Below, piece by piece: positions 28,242 to 36,940 of a stretch of 49,613 bases of DNA (its first letter is position 1; each line of letters starts with the position of its first letter). The notes beneath the pieces were generated by a model. It had not been told where the DNA came from, made no database searches, and saw only the letters and a program-made list of their open reading frames with translations. The stretch lies in NCBI GenBank assembly GCA_944320865.1, contig CALUJC010000024.1, positions 1-49,613 on the forward strand, in the 5' to 3' direction. The translations under genes were made by a program, and so were the position numbers. The DNA comes from an uncultured Bacteroides sp. GTDB lineage: Bacteria > Bacteroidota > Bacteroidia > Bacteroidales > Bacteroidaceae.

Positions 28242-28344
28242 GCGTAATATAAATATGGTGCAAAGGAACACGTTTTAAGTCGGAAAACCCCTGCAAGATT
28301 GATAATAAATGTAAAGGCCTTACTAAAAATCCAAAAAATGGCAT

Positions 28345-28352
28345 TATTTTTG
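28345..28352 (+). promoter_or_regulatory. Promoter -7 box for the C1 peptidase gene
   Basis: TATTTTTG, 69 nt before ATG 28422. The long in-frame extension upstream of 28422 spans this box and is therefore unlikely to be translated. Confidence 0.6.
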
Positions 28353-28421
28353 CCTCAGTATACCAATAAGGACTTTAAAAGTTACAATTCTCAAATTCAA
28401 TCTAACAAACCCGTAATAGTG

Positions 28422-29816
28422 ATGAAAAAACAATTATTATCAGCCATCCTTCTTGGGGCTGCTTTAGCTTTGCAGGCCCAGGACAATAAAGGAGGCATCA
28501 GCGCCGAGATGTTGGAGCAGATCCAACAAAGTTACCAGAATACTGCATCCGACAAGGCCATCCGTAATGCCATCGGGGCGAACAGCATCAAGTCGTTGGC
28601 ACTGAATCAGGAGAACCAGGGGGAGGTAAATGCCGATTTCTCTATTATAGTGGAGTCAAAAGGTATTACCGACCAGCAGTCTTCCGGGCGTTGCTGGCTT
28701 TTTACAGGGCTTAACATTATGCGTGCCAAAGCCATCGCACGTTATGATTTGCCGGGACTGGAGTTTTCGCAAGCCTACTCATTCTTTTGGGATCAGTTGG
28801 AAAAGGCCAACCTTTTCTTGCAAGGCATTATCGACACGGCGGACAAACCTATGACCGACCAAACTGTGGAGTGGCTGTTCAAACACCCTTTGAGCGATGG
28901 AGGAACTTTTACAGGGGTGGCAGATATCGTGACCAAATATGGCCTGGTGCCTAAAGAGGCAATGCCTGAAACCTACAGTAGTGACCACACCAGTCAGATG
29001 TCTTCGCTGATAGGATTGAAACTCAAGGAATATGGCTTGACTTTGCGAGAGAAAGTGGCTGCCAATGCAAAAGAAAGTGAATTGGAAAGCATGAAGACCG
29101 AAATGCTGGGCACCGTGTATCGCATGCTGGTGTTAAATTTGGGTATGCCGCCTACTTCATTCGATTATGTACGCAAGGATGCTCAAGGCAAGCGTGTAGA
29201 AGTGGAGCATCATACCCCGCAATCATTTCTGGAAAAATATGGTGATTCCCAGTTGCTCACCAACTACGTGATGGTGATGAATGACCCCACGCGTGAATAT
29301 TATAAATGTTATGAGATTGCTTACGACCGCCATCGGTATGATGGGAAGAACTGGCGCTATGTAAACCTGCCGGTGGAAGATATCAAGCAGATGGCTATTG
29401 CCTCATTGAAGGACGGTACGCGTATGTATTTCTCGAGCGACGTGGCACAATTGGATTCTAAAAGAGGGTTGCTGGATGTGGACAATTATGACTATGGATC
29501 GCTGTTAGGCACTACTTTCGGAATGAACAAAAAACAACGTATCCAGACATTCGCCAGCCTCTCTGCCCACGCCATGACTTTGATGGCGGTTGACCTCGAT
29601 GCAGACGGCAGGCCAGTGAAATGGATGGTGGAAAACAGTTGGGGGCCTTCTGCCGGCTACAAGGGACATCTTATTATGACCGATCGGTGGTTTGACGAAT
29701 ACATGTTCCGCTTGGTGCTGGAAACAAAATATGTGCCTGCCAAAGTACTGAAGATTTTTGAGCAAGAGCCTGTACTCCTTCCGGCTTGGGATCCCATGTT
29801 TGCAGAGGAGCAATGA
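28422..29816 (+). CDS. Secreted bleomycin-hydrolase-type cysteine peptidase (C1B)
   Basis: Papain-fold aminopeptidase of the bleomycin hydrolase/PepC family. From ATG 28422: signal peptide MKKQLLSAILLGAALALQAQ, then the mature enzyme. Catalytic Cys91 lies in SSGRCWLF with the oxyanion Gln six residues before; the His is in SAHAMTLM and the Asn in VENSWGP. 464 residues, usual for C1B. A signal peptide is unlike the cytosolic firmicute and eukaryotic enzymes and puts it in the periplasm or outside. It stands alone, with a promoter and a strong terminator. Confidence 0.92.
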   Translation: MKKQLLSAILLGAALALQAQDNKGGISAEMLEQIQQSYQNTASDKAIRNAIGANSIKSLALNQENQGEVNADFSIIVESKGITDQQSSGRCWLFTGLNIMRAKAIARYDLPGLEFSQAYSFFWDQLEKANLFLQGIIDTADKPMTDQTVEWLFKHPLSDGGTFTGVADIVTKYGLVPKEAMPETYSSDHTSQMSSLIGLKLKEYGLTLREKVAANAKESELESMKTEMLGTVYRMLVLNLGMPPTSFDYVRKDAQGKRVEVEHHTPQSFLEKYGDSQLLTNYVMVMNDPTREYYKCYEIAYDRHRYDGKNWRYVNLPVEDIKQMAIASLKDGTRMYFSSDVAQLDSKRGLLDVDNYDYGSLLGTTFGMNKKQRIQTFASLSAHAMTLMAVDLDADGRPVKWMVENSWGPSAGYKGHLIMTDRWFDEYMFRLVLETKYVPAKVLKIFEQEPVLLPAWDPMFAEEQ

Positions 29817-29871
29817 TAGAACAGGGTTTATTGTATTCAGAATGTAGTAAATAAGAGGTATTTATCCCGGA

Positions 29872-29916
29872 ACGGAAGGAATTACGGAAATTTCTCCGTA
29901 ATTCCTTCCGTTTTTG
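29872..29916 (+). terminator. Terminator of the C1 peptidase gene
   Basis: Perfect 17-bp arms (29872-29888, 29895-29911) with a 6-nt loop and a TTTTT run. It stops just before the nqr promoter; its T-run may overlap the nqr -33 region. Confidence 0.92.
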
Positions 29917-29940
29917 CTCTTTATTCACATACTTTTTTGT

Positions 29941-29948
29941 TATTTTTG
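29941..29948 (+). promoter_or_regulatory. Promoter -7 box for the nqr operon
   Basis: TATTTTTG, 35 nt before nqrA. The nearest TTTG (29913-29916) is 24 nt upstream, slightly far for a -33 element. Confidence 0.65.
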
Positions 29949-29983
29949 CGGGCAAAATCAGAAACCATTATTTTAAATAACGC

Positions 29984-31333
29984 ATGGCAAATGTAATTAA
30001 GTTACGTAAAGGCCTTGACATCAACCTGAAAGGTAAAGCTGCACAGGAGTATTTTTCTGTGAAAGAGCCTGGATTCTACTCGTTAGTTCCGGACGATTTT
30101 ACGGGAGTTACACCCAAGGTAGTTGTAAAAGAGCAGGAGTATGTGATGGCCGGGGGACCCTTGTTTATTGACAAGAATCATCCTGAATTGAAGTTTGTTT
30201 CGCCCGTAAGCGGCGTAGTGACAAGCGTGGAACGCGGTGCGAAGCGCAAGGTGCTGAACATCGTGGTGGAAGCTGCCGCAGAGCAAGATTACGAGGAGTT
30301 TGGTAAGAAGGATCCGGCCAAGATGGACGGGCAGCAAGTGAAAGAGGTATTGTTGAATGCCGGTTTATTTGCTTTTATCCGCCAGCGTCCTTACGATGTG
30401 ATTGCCGACCCGACTATCCAGCCTAAGGCTATTTTTGTGTCGGCGTTTGACAGCAATCCGCTGGCACCTGATTTTGAGTTTGCATTGAAAGGGGAAGAAA
30501 AGAATTTCCAGACAGGTCTTACTGCTTTGTCGCGCATAGCAAAGACCTATCTGAGCCTTTCCGTGAATCAAAGTGCCGGTGCCCTTACGCAAGCCAAGGA
30601 TGTCACCATCAACGTGTTCGATGGCCCGAATCCTGCTGGCAACGTAGGTGTGCAGATTAACCACATTGACCCTGTATGTAAAGGTGAGACGGTTTGGACC
30701 ATCGGTGCCGAAGCTGTCATTTTTATTGGACGTGTGTTGAATACGGGTCGTGTAGATTTTACTCGTACAGTAGCTGTAACGGGCAGTGAGGTGCTAAAGC
30801 CTGCTTATTGCAAGCTGAAAGTCGGTGCTTTGCTTACCAATGTATTCCAAGGCAATGTGAATAAGGATAAGGACCTACGTTACATCAGTGGCAACGTGCT
30901 TACTGGCAAGCAGGTTTCTCCCAACGGCTATTTGGGAGCTTTCCATAACCAGCTGACGGTGATTCCGGAAGGAGACGAGGTTCATGAATTCTTAGGTTGG
31001 ATAGCTCCGCGCTGCAACCAGTTCAGTACTAGCCATTCATATTTCAGTTGGCTGATGGGCAAGAAAGAATATGTACTCGATGCTCGCGTGAAGGGTGGTG
31101 AACGCCACATGATTATGTCCAACGAATATGACAAGGTATTCCCTATGGATATCTATCCCGAATACTTGGTAAAAGCCATCATCGCTGGCGATATCGACCG
31201 CATGGAGGCTTTGGGCATTTACGAGGTGGCTCCCGAAGACTTTGCCTTGTGCGAGTTCGTATGTTCGTCGAAAGTAGAAGTACAGCGCATTGTTCGTGCA
31301 GGCCTTGATATGCTGCGTGCGGAAATGGCGTGA
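29984..31333 (+). CDS. nqrA: Na+-translocating NADH:quinone reductase subunit A
   Basis: Peripheral cytoplasmic subunit of the NQR complex, involved in quinone binding. 449 residues with the typical start MANVIKLRKGLDINLKGKA. Barrel-sandwich region about 30-95 and central Rossmann-like part follow the family order. First gene of nqrABCDEF (29984-35854), all co-directional with 8-51 nt between stops and starts (by the starts chosen here 4-51). Confidence 0.96.
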   Translation: MANVIKLRKGLDINLKGKAAQEYFSVKEPGFYSLVPDDFTGVTPKVVVKEQEYVMAGGPLFIDKNHPELKFVSPVSGVVTSVERGAKRKVLNIVVEAAAEQDYEEFGKKDPAKMDGQQVKEVLLNAGLFAFIRQRPYDVIADPTIQPKAIFVSAFDSNPLAPDFEFALKGEEKNFQTGLTALSRIAKTYLSLSVNQSAGALTQAKDVTINVFDGPNPAGNVGVQINHIDPVCKGETVWTIGAEAVIFIGRVLNTGRVDFTRTVAVTGSEVLKPAYCKLKVGALLTNVFQGNVNKDKDLRYISGNVLTGKQVSPNGYLGAFHNQLTVIPEGDEVHEFLGWIAPRCNQFSTSHSYFSWLMGKKEYVLDARVKGGERHMIMSNEYDKVFPMDIYPEYLVKAIIAGDIDRMEALGIYEVAPEDFALCEFVCSSKVEVQRIVRAGLDMLRAEMA

Positions 31334-31364
31334 TTTAAACTATAAAAATCAACATAAAAAATAA

Positions 31365-32546
31365 ATGAAAGCGTTAAGAAATTATCTCGACAAGATAAAG
31401 CCGAACTTTGAAGAGGGCGGCAAATACCACGCATTTCGTTCGGTGTTTGAGGGCTTCGAATCGTTCCTCTTTGTGCCCAACACCACGGCGAAATCGGGAA
31501 CGCATATCCATGACGCTATTGACAGCAAACGCATCATGTCGATAGTGGTCATTGCGTTGATACCGGCTATGTTGTTCGGTATGTATAACGTAGGTTACCA
31601 GCATTTTCAAGCCACAGGCGTTGAAGGCAGCTTCATCGAACTGTTTGCCTATGGTTTCTTGGCTGTGCTGCCTAAAATCATTGTGTCTTATGTAGTGGGT
31701 CTTGGCATTGAGTTTGTCGTAGCCCAATGGAAAAAAGAAGAAATCCAGGAAGGTTTCCTCGTCTCGGGTATGCTAATACCAATGATTGTACCTGTAGACT
31801 GTCCGTTGTGGATGCTTGCCATCGCCACGGCCTTCTCGGTAATTTTTGCGAAAGAAGTATTTGGCGGTACAGGTATGAATGTATTCAACGTGGCTTTGAT
31901 TACCCGTGCGTTCCTGTTCTTCGCCTATCCTACCAAGATGTCCGGCGATGCCGTATGGGTGTCCGGTGACAGTATTTTCGGTTTAGGACAGACAGTGGAT
32001 GGCTTGACAGTTGCTACTCCGCTGGGTATTGCCAAGACTTCGGCTGCTGCTCCCGATTTTTCGTGGGATATGATAACAGGTTTGATACCGGGTGCTATTG
32101 GTGAAACGAGTGTCATTGCTATTGCCATTGGTGCTGTTATTTTGTTGTGGACGGGTGTCGCCAGTTGGAAAACCATGCTTTCCGTATTTGTGGGAGGTGC
32201 TTTGATGGGTTGGGTATTCAATGTGGCAGGTCCGGATACGGCCGTTGCCCACATGCCTTGGTATGAACATCTCGTATTGGGTGGCTTCTGTTTCGGCGCT
32301 GTGTTTATGGCTACCGATCCGGTTACCTCTTCGCGTACAGAGACAGGCAAATACATCTATGGTTTCCTCATTGGTGCAATGGCCATCATCATCCGCGTGT
32401 TGAACCCGGGTTATCCCGAAGGCATGATGCTTGCTATCCTGCTGATGAATATCTTTGCCCCGTTGATTGACTATTGCGTGGTACAGAATAACATCAGCCG
32501 CCGTGAAAAGCGTGCAGCTTTGAAGTCCGTAAAGTCTAACAATTAA
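31365..32546 (+). CDS. nqrB: Na+-translocating NADH:quinone reductase subunit B
   Basis: Membrane subunit that forms the Na+ pathway and carries a covalent FMN and riboflavin. 393 residues with about ten hydrophobic helices after a cytoplasmic N-terminus (1-50). Thr218 in LTVATPLGIAK is the likely FMN attachment residue by comparison with the SGAT-type motif of Vibrio NqrB; here the preceding residues differ, so the assignment is tentative. 31 nt after nqrA. Confidence 0.95.
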   Translation: MKALRNYLDKIKPNFEEGGKYHAFRSVFEGFESFLFVPNTTAKSGTHIHDAIDSKRIMSIVVIALIPAMLFGMYNVGYQHFQATGVEGSFIELFAYGFLAVLPKIIVSYVVGLGIEFVVAQWKKEEIQEGFLVSGMLIPMIVPVDCPLWMLAIATAFSVIFAKEVFGGTGMNVFNVALITRAFLFFAYPTKMSGDAVWVSGDSIFGLGQTVDGLTVATPLGIAKTSAAAPDFSWDMITGLIPGAIGETSVIAIAIGAVILLWTGVASWKTMLSVFVGGALMGWVFNVAGPDTAVAHMPWYEHLVLGGFCFGAVFMATDPVTSSRTETGKYIYGFLIGAMAIIIRVLNPGYPEGMMLAILLMNIFAPLIDYCVVQNNISRREKRAALKSVKSNN

Positions 32547-32560
32547 AATACCGAAATAAA

Positions 32561-33247
32561 ATGAATACCAATAGTAACAGTTATACTATCATTTATGCTT
32601 CGGTAATAGTTGTTATCGTAGCATTCTTGCTGGCATTCGTAAGTTCATCGTTGAAAGAAACGCAGAACAAGAACGTTGAAATGGATACCAAGAAGCAAAT
32701 TCTTTCTGCTTTGAATATCCGTAACGTTGAGGATGCAGACGCCGAATATAGCAAATATATCAAAGCCGACATGCTGATGAATGAAGACGGTACGTTGGCC
32801 GAGAATACTTCCGGTTTTGCCACTGGTTATGAAAAAGAGGTGAAGGAAAACAATCGCCTGCATGTATTCGTGGCTGAAATTGACGGAGCCACCAAGTATG
32901 TATTCCCGGTTTATGGTACCGGTTTGTGGGGTGCTATTTGGGGATATGTGGCTTTGAATGATGACAAGGACACGGTTTATGGGACTTATTTTTCACATGC
33001 CAGTGAAACTCCGGGCTTGGGTGCTGAAATCGCTACTGAGCCTTTCCAAGCGCAGTTCCAAAATAAAAAGACACTGGAGAATGGCGAAATCGCCCTTGGA
33101 GTGGTAAAATATGGCAAAGTTGAAAAAGCCGATTATCAGGTGGATGGTATTTCCGGCGGTACGATTACTTCGGTAGCCGTGGATGCCATGATTAAGAATT
33201 GCCTGAGTAACTACAAGAAGTTTTTAACTAATAATGTGGAGGAATAA
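32561..33247 (+). CDS. nqrC: Na+-translocating NADH:quinone reductase subunit C
   Basis: One N-terminal membrane helix (about 9-29) and a periplasmic FMN-binding domain. The covalent flavin site is SGGTITS at 198-204 with Thr201. 228 residues, slightly shorter than Vibrio NqrC. Its stop at 33247 is 4 nt before the nqrD start. Flavin attachment would need an ApbE transferase, which is not in this window. Confidence 0.95.
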   Translation: MNTNSNSYTIIYASVIVVIVAFLLAFVSSSLKETQNKNVEMDTKKQILSALNIRNVEDADAEYSKYIKADMLMNEDGTLAENTSGFATGYEKEVKENNRLHVFVAEIDGATKYVFPVYGTGLWGAIWGYVALNDDKDTVYGTYFSHASETPGLGAEIATEPFQAQFQNKKTLENGEIALGVVKYGKVEKADYQVDGISGGTITSVAVDAMIKNCLSNYKKFLTNNVEE

Positions 33248-33251
33248 GAAT

Positions 33252-33887
33252 ATGGGACAGTTGTTTTCCAAAAAGAATAAAGAAGTATTCTCTACTCCGT
33301 TGGGCATGAACAACCCGGTAACCGTACAGGTCTTGGGTATTTGTTCTGCGCTGGCTGTAACGGCTAAGTTGGAGCCGGCTATTGTGATGGGACTTTCTGT
33401 GACAATCATTACGGCTTTTTCCAATGTAGTAATTTCGTTGATCCGTAAGACTATCCCCAACCGTATTCGTATCATCGTACAGTTGGTGGTCGTAGCCGCG
33501 TTGGTAACTGTGGTAAGCGAAATATTGAAAGCTTTTGCCTACGATGTGAGCGTACAGCTTTCCGTGTATGTGGGCTTGATTATTACGAACTGTATTTTGA
33601 TGGGTCGTCTTGAGGCGTTTGCCATGCAAAACGGTCCGTGGGAGTCGTTCCTCGATGGTTTGGGTAACGGATTGGGCTATGCCAAGATTTTGATTATCGT
33701 GGCTTTCATCCGCGAGTTGCTGGGTTCCGGCACTTTGCTGGGCTTCAACATCCTGAACTATGCGCCGATTCAGAATGCAGGTTATGTGAACAATGGTTTG
33801 ATGTTGATGCCGCCGATGGCGTTGATTATCGTGGCTTGCATCATCTGGTACCAGCGTGCACACCATAAGGAGTTGCAAGAGAAATGA
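33252..33887 (+). CDS. nqrD: Na+-translocating NADH:quinone reductase subunit D
   Basis: Integral membrane subunit, 211 residues from ATG 33252 ([13 protein letters not shown]), six hydrophobic helices, homologous to NqrE in inverted topology. An upstream in-frame ATG at 33234 would overlap nqrC; the later start follows a GGAGG (33238-33242) at reasonable distance and matches the family N-terminus. Confidence 0.95.
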   Translation: MGQLFSKKNKEVFSTPLGMNNPVTVQVLGICSALAVTAKLEPAIVMGLSVTIITAFSNVVISLIRKTIPNRIRIIVQLVVVAALVTVVSEILKAFAYDVSVQLSVYVGLIITNCILMGRLEAFAMQNGPWESFLDGLGNGLGYAKILIIVAFIRELLGSGTLLGFNILNYAPIQNAGYVNNGLMLMPPMALIIVACIIWYQRAHHKELQEK

Positions 33888-33938
33888 TTCCGTTAGTATT
33901 AATATTTTGCTACTAACTACAAAAACAGAAATATCATT

Positions 33939-34565
33939 ATGGGAGATTTTTTTAGTTTATTCATACGGTCCATATTTGTGGACAACATGATATTCGCATT
34001 CTTCCTTGGCATGTGTTCGTACTTGGCCGTGTCGAAGACTGTGAAGACTTCTGTCGGATTGGGTATCGCCGTAACGTTTGTTTTGGTGGTGACCCTTCCC
34101 GTTAACTATTTGTTGCAGACGAAGGTGCTGGGACCTAATGCTATCATTGAAGGTGTAGACCTCAGCTTCCTTAGCTTTATTCTTTTCATTGCGGTGATTG
34201 CCGGTATTACCCAGCTGGTGGAGATGGCGGTTGAGCGTTTCAGCCCGTCCCTCTATGCTTCATTGGGTATCTTCTTGCCGTTGATTGCTGTGAACTGTGC
34301 CATCATGGGTGCATCTCTGTTCATGCAGCAACGCATTAATCTGGGTATGAGCGATCCGAAGTACATCGGTGGCGTGTCCGATGCCATTTCGTATGCATTG
34401 GGCTCCGGATTGGGCTGGATGCTGGCTATCGTAGGTTTGGCCGCTATTCGCGAAAAGATGGCTTACTCCGATGTACCTGCCCCGTTGAAGGGTTTGGGCA
34501 TCACGTTCATTACGGTAGGCTTGATGGCGATGGCGTTTATGTGTTTCTCAGGGTTGAACATTTAA
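33939..34565 (+). CDS. nqrE: Na+-translocating NADH:quinone reductase subunit E
   Basis: Integral membrane subunit, 208 residues, six helices, start [19 protein letters not shown]; pairs with NqrD and with it holds the intramembrane iron centre. The Cys in the first and fourth helix regions expected for that centre are seen (FLGMCSYL and AVNCAIMG). Confidence 0.96.
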   Translation: MGDFFSLFIRSIFVDNMIFAFFLGMCSYLAVSKTVKTSVGLGIAVTFVLVVTLPVNYLLQTKVLGPNAIIEGVDLSFLSFILFIAVIAGITQLVEMAVERFSPSLYASLGIFLPLIAVNCAIMGASLFMQQRINLGMSDPKYIGGVSDAISYALGSGLGWMLAIVGLAAIREKMAYSDVPAPLKGLGITFITVGLMAMAFMCFSGLNI

Positions 34566-34582
34566 TAAGAAAGGAATAAACA

Positions 34583-35854
34583 ATGGATATGAATTTAATC
34601 TTAGCGAGCATTGGAGTATTCCTGGTAGTAATCCTGTTGCTTGTGGTAATTTTGCTGGTGGCCAAGAAATATCTGGTTCCCTCTGGCAATGTGAAAATCA
34701 CCATCAATGGCGAGCGGGTGTTGGATGTAGCTTCCGGCTCAACATTGTTGAATACGTTGTCGGTGAATGGTGTGTATCTGTCATCGGCATGTGGTGGAAA
34801 AGGTTCGTGCGGACAGTGCAAATGCCAAGTATTGGAAGGTGGGGGCGAAATACTGCCTTCCGAAGTGCCTCACTTCAGCCGTAAGCAGCAACAGAACCAT
34901 TGGCGTCTGGGTTGCCAGGTGAAGGTAAAAAGTGACATGTCTATCAAAGTGGCCGAGAGCGTGCTCGGCGTTAAAGAGTGGGAGTGCGAAGTCATCTCCA
35001 ACAAGAACGTGGCTACCTTTATCAAGGAGTTCATCGTGGCCCTGCCTCCCGGCGAGCACATGGACTTCATCCCGGGTTCGTATGCGCAGATTAAGATACC
35101 GAAGTACTCCATGGACTACGACAAGGACATCGACAAGAGCCTTATCGGCGAGGAATACCTGCCTGCATGGGAGAAGTTCGGCCTGTTCGGCCTGAAGTGC
35201 CACAACGACGAGGAGACCATCCGCGCCTACTCCATGGCTAACTATCCGGCCGAGGGCGACCGCATCATGCTGACGGTACGTATTGCCACACCGCCCTTCA
35301 AGCCGAAACCTCAGGTGGGCTTCCAGGACGTGATGCCGGGTATCGCTTCGTCCTACATCTTCACGTTGAAGCCGGGCGACAAGGTCATCATGAGCGGCCC
35401 TTACGGAGACTTCCACCCGATATTCGACTCGAAGAAAGAGATGATGTGGATTGGTGGTGGCGCCGGTATGGCCCCGCTTCGTGCGCAGATTATGCACATG
35501 ACCAAGACGCTGCACACCACCGACCGCAAGATGTCGTACTTCTACGGCGCGCGCGCGCTGAACGAGGTGTTCTACCTGCAAGACTTCCTCGACCTGGAGA
35601 AGGAGTTCCCCAACTTCTCGTTCCACTTGGCGCTCGACCGTCCCGACCCCGCTGCCGACGCTGCGGGCGTGAAGTACACCCCGGGCTTCGTTCACCAGGT
35701 GATATACAACACTTACTTGAAGGACCACGAAGCTCCCGAAGACATCGAGTACTACATGTGCGGCCCCGGCCCCATGTCCAAGGCTGTGGAGAAGATGCTC
35801 GACGACCTGGGCGTGCCGATGTCCAACCTGATGTTCGACAACTTCGGCGGATAA
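34583..35854 (+). CDS. nqrF: Na+-translocating NADH:quinone reductase subunit F
   Basis: NADH-oxidising entry subunit with one N-terminal membrane helix (about 5-27), a 2Fe-2S domain and a ferredoxin-reductase-like FAD/NADH module. Cluster ligands Cys70, Cys76, Cys79 and Cys111 have the same numbering as in Vibrio NqrF. FAD motif RAYSMANYP and the NADH-side GGGAGMAPLR and YMCGPGPM motifs are intact. 423 residues. By eye, codons turn sharply to G/C-ended forms after about 34,920, unlike the first 330 nt and the rest of the operon. A terminator follows. Confidence 0.97.
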   Translation: MDMNLILASIGVFLVVILLLVVILLVAKKYLVPSGNVKITINGERVLDVASGSTLLNTLSVNGVYLSSACGGKGSCGQCKCQVLEGGGEILPSEVPHFSRKQQQNHWRLGCQVKVKSDMSIKVAESVLGVKEWECEVISNKNVATFIKEFIVALPPGEHMDFIPGSYAQIKIPKYSMDYDKDIDKSLIGEEYLPAWEKFGLFGLKCHNDEETIRAYSMANYPAEGDRIMLTVRIATPPFKPKPQVGFQDVMPGIASSYIFTLKPGDKVIMSGPYGDFHPIFDSKKEMMWIGGGAGMAPLRAQIMHMTKTLHTTDRKMSYFYGARALNEVFYLQDFLDLEKEFPNFSFHLALDRPDPAADAAGVKYTPGFVHQVIYNTYLKDHEAPEDIEYYMCGPGPMSKAVEKMLDDLGVPMSNLMFDNFGG

Positions 35855-35875
35855 AGAACGCCACTTATCATAGCG

Positions 35876-35907
35876 GAGGCGTGCCCCTGTGGGCACGCCT
35901 CTTTTTT
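35876..35907 (+). terminator. Terminator of the nqr operon
   Basis: Perfect 11-bp arms at 35876-35886 and 35891-35901, loop CTGT, then TTTTTT. Its T-run touches the stop codon of the convergent gene at 35906. Confidence 0.9.
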
Positions 35908-36622
35908 ATGCCTTCACCTCCAGCTGCACGCTGGCGCTGCGGGGCTGGCGGAGCAGCTTCCCGGCGTTGGAGCGTTGCGAGGTGACGGTCAGCGTGTAGG
36001 TGCCTGCCGGAAGGTCCGGTGGCAGAAGAAACACCAGGCGGCCGGGCATGTTCACGGCCAGCATGTCCGGCCCCAGGCGCAGGGTGTAGCCCTGTCCGTC
36101 GTCCAGCGTGAGGCCCACGTCCGGGTCCGTGCCCTCCACCTTGAGCCGGCGGCCGCGCAGCTCGTAGTTTCGCCCGGCGGTGGCGGTGAAGTCGGTGGCG
36201 CCGGTGCCCGTGTCGCGCCCGGACAGGATGACGATGCCCTCGGCGCGGCGGCCCAGTATCTTCACCGGTGTCTGCGCGATGGCCCGGCGCAGCTCCTTGC
36301 CCTGGGTGAAGGTGACGCGGATGGAGTTGCGCTCCGCGTCCCACACGCCGCCCTCCACGAGCCCCTTGAAGCCCGGGGCGAGGCGGAACATGCCCGTGTT
36401 CACCGAGTAGCCGGACAGCACCAGCCGCGTCAGCACCCGCTGGTAGAGGCTCACCACGTGGGCCAGCGTCTCGGGGCGCAGGCCGGTGCCTTCGCGGCTC
36501 ATCTCTTCCACCACCTCGCGCAGGCCGATGCTGCCTGCCGATTCGAGGCGGAGTATCTGGCCTTCTCCGCCACTAGCGTGTACAGTATTGTCCATCAGCC
36601 ATCCCTTCAGTTCTTGTTTCAT
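35906..36622 (-). CDS. HU-like DNA-binding protein with DUF4469 domain
   Basis: 238 residues. The N-terminal part (1 to about 125) is an HU/IHF-like fold of the Bacteroidetes type (MKQELKGWLMDNTVH, later SVNTGMFRLAPGFKG on the beta arm); the C-terminal part (about 135-238) is a DUF4469 Ig-like beta sandwich ending RSASVQLEVKA. This HU-Ig combination is common in gut Bacteroides but its role is not established; it may bind DNA or nucleoprotein. Very G/C-rich codons. Convergent to nqrF. Array 3 lies 91 nt upstream of its start, the second case in this window of an array in front of an HU-like gene. Confidence 0.8.
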   Translation of the reverse strand: MKQELKGWLMDNTVHASGGEGQILRLESAGSIGLREVVEEMSREGTGLRPETLAHVVSLYQRVLTRLVLSGYSVNTGMFRLAPGFKGLVEGGVWDAERNSIRVTFTQGKELRRAIAQTPVKILGRRAEGIVILSGRDTGTGATDFTATAGRNYELRGRRLKVEGTDPDVGLTLDDGQGYTLRLGPDMLAVNMPGRLVFLLPPDLPAGTYTLTVTSQRSNAGKLLRQPRSASVQLEVKA

Positions 36623-36712
36623 AATAAATCTTGATTTAGTTTATCCATCTACAAAGATAACGATTGCATTCTAAATCTTATCTATCTTATGCATTTATTT
36701 TAATGGTATATC

Positions 36713-36801
36713 ATCAGAAAGTTTTCTTACGAACTGTCAGAAAGCTTTCTTACGGTCCATCAGAAAGCTTTCTTACGAACTATCAGAAAGCTTTCTGATG
36801 A
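36713..36801 (-). repeat. Palindromic tandem array 3 (4 x 23 nt)
   Basis: Units start at 36713, 36736, 36759 and 36782, exactly 23 nt apart. Units 2-4 hold the perfect palindrome AGAAAGCTTTCT; unit 1 has a one-base variant and unit 4 extends to the 18-nt palindrome ATCAGAAAGCTTTCTGAT. The array is upstream of the HU/DUF4469 gene and downstream of rarA. The rest of this 318-nt gap is A/T-rich DNA and the hairpin listed next. Confidence 0.93.
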
Positions 36802-36836
36802 TTCTTAATAAATGTTGATGATGCTTTTCCATCCAC

Positions 36837-36920
36837 TCTGTCATGCTGAACGCAGTGAAGCATCTCCTACTAACCGAGAATGATTACCGGGAGATGCTTC
36901 ACTGCGTTCAGCATGACAGA
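36837..36920. repeat. Perfect 31-bp hairpin repeat, copy B
   Basis: Arms 36837-36867 and 36890-36920 are exact reverse complements (arm starts TCTGTCATGCTGAACGC), loop 22 nt. It shares the CTGTCATnCTGAnCGC...GAAGnATCTCC pattern with the copy at 23876-23956, with changes matched in both arms. It sits 20 nt after the end of rarA. Confidence 0.92.
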
Positions 36921-36940
36921 ATGATAGGGTAGGATGCAGC

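Noticed and set aside
29872-29916. Hairpin before nqrA as a riboswitch
   Set aside because: A plain perfect stem with U-run placed before the nqr promoter; it fits a terminator of the upstream gene.
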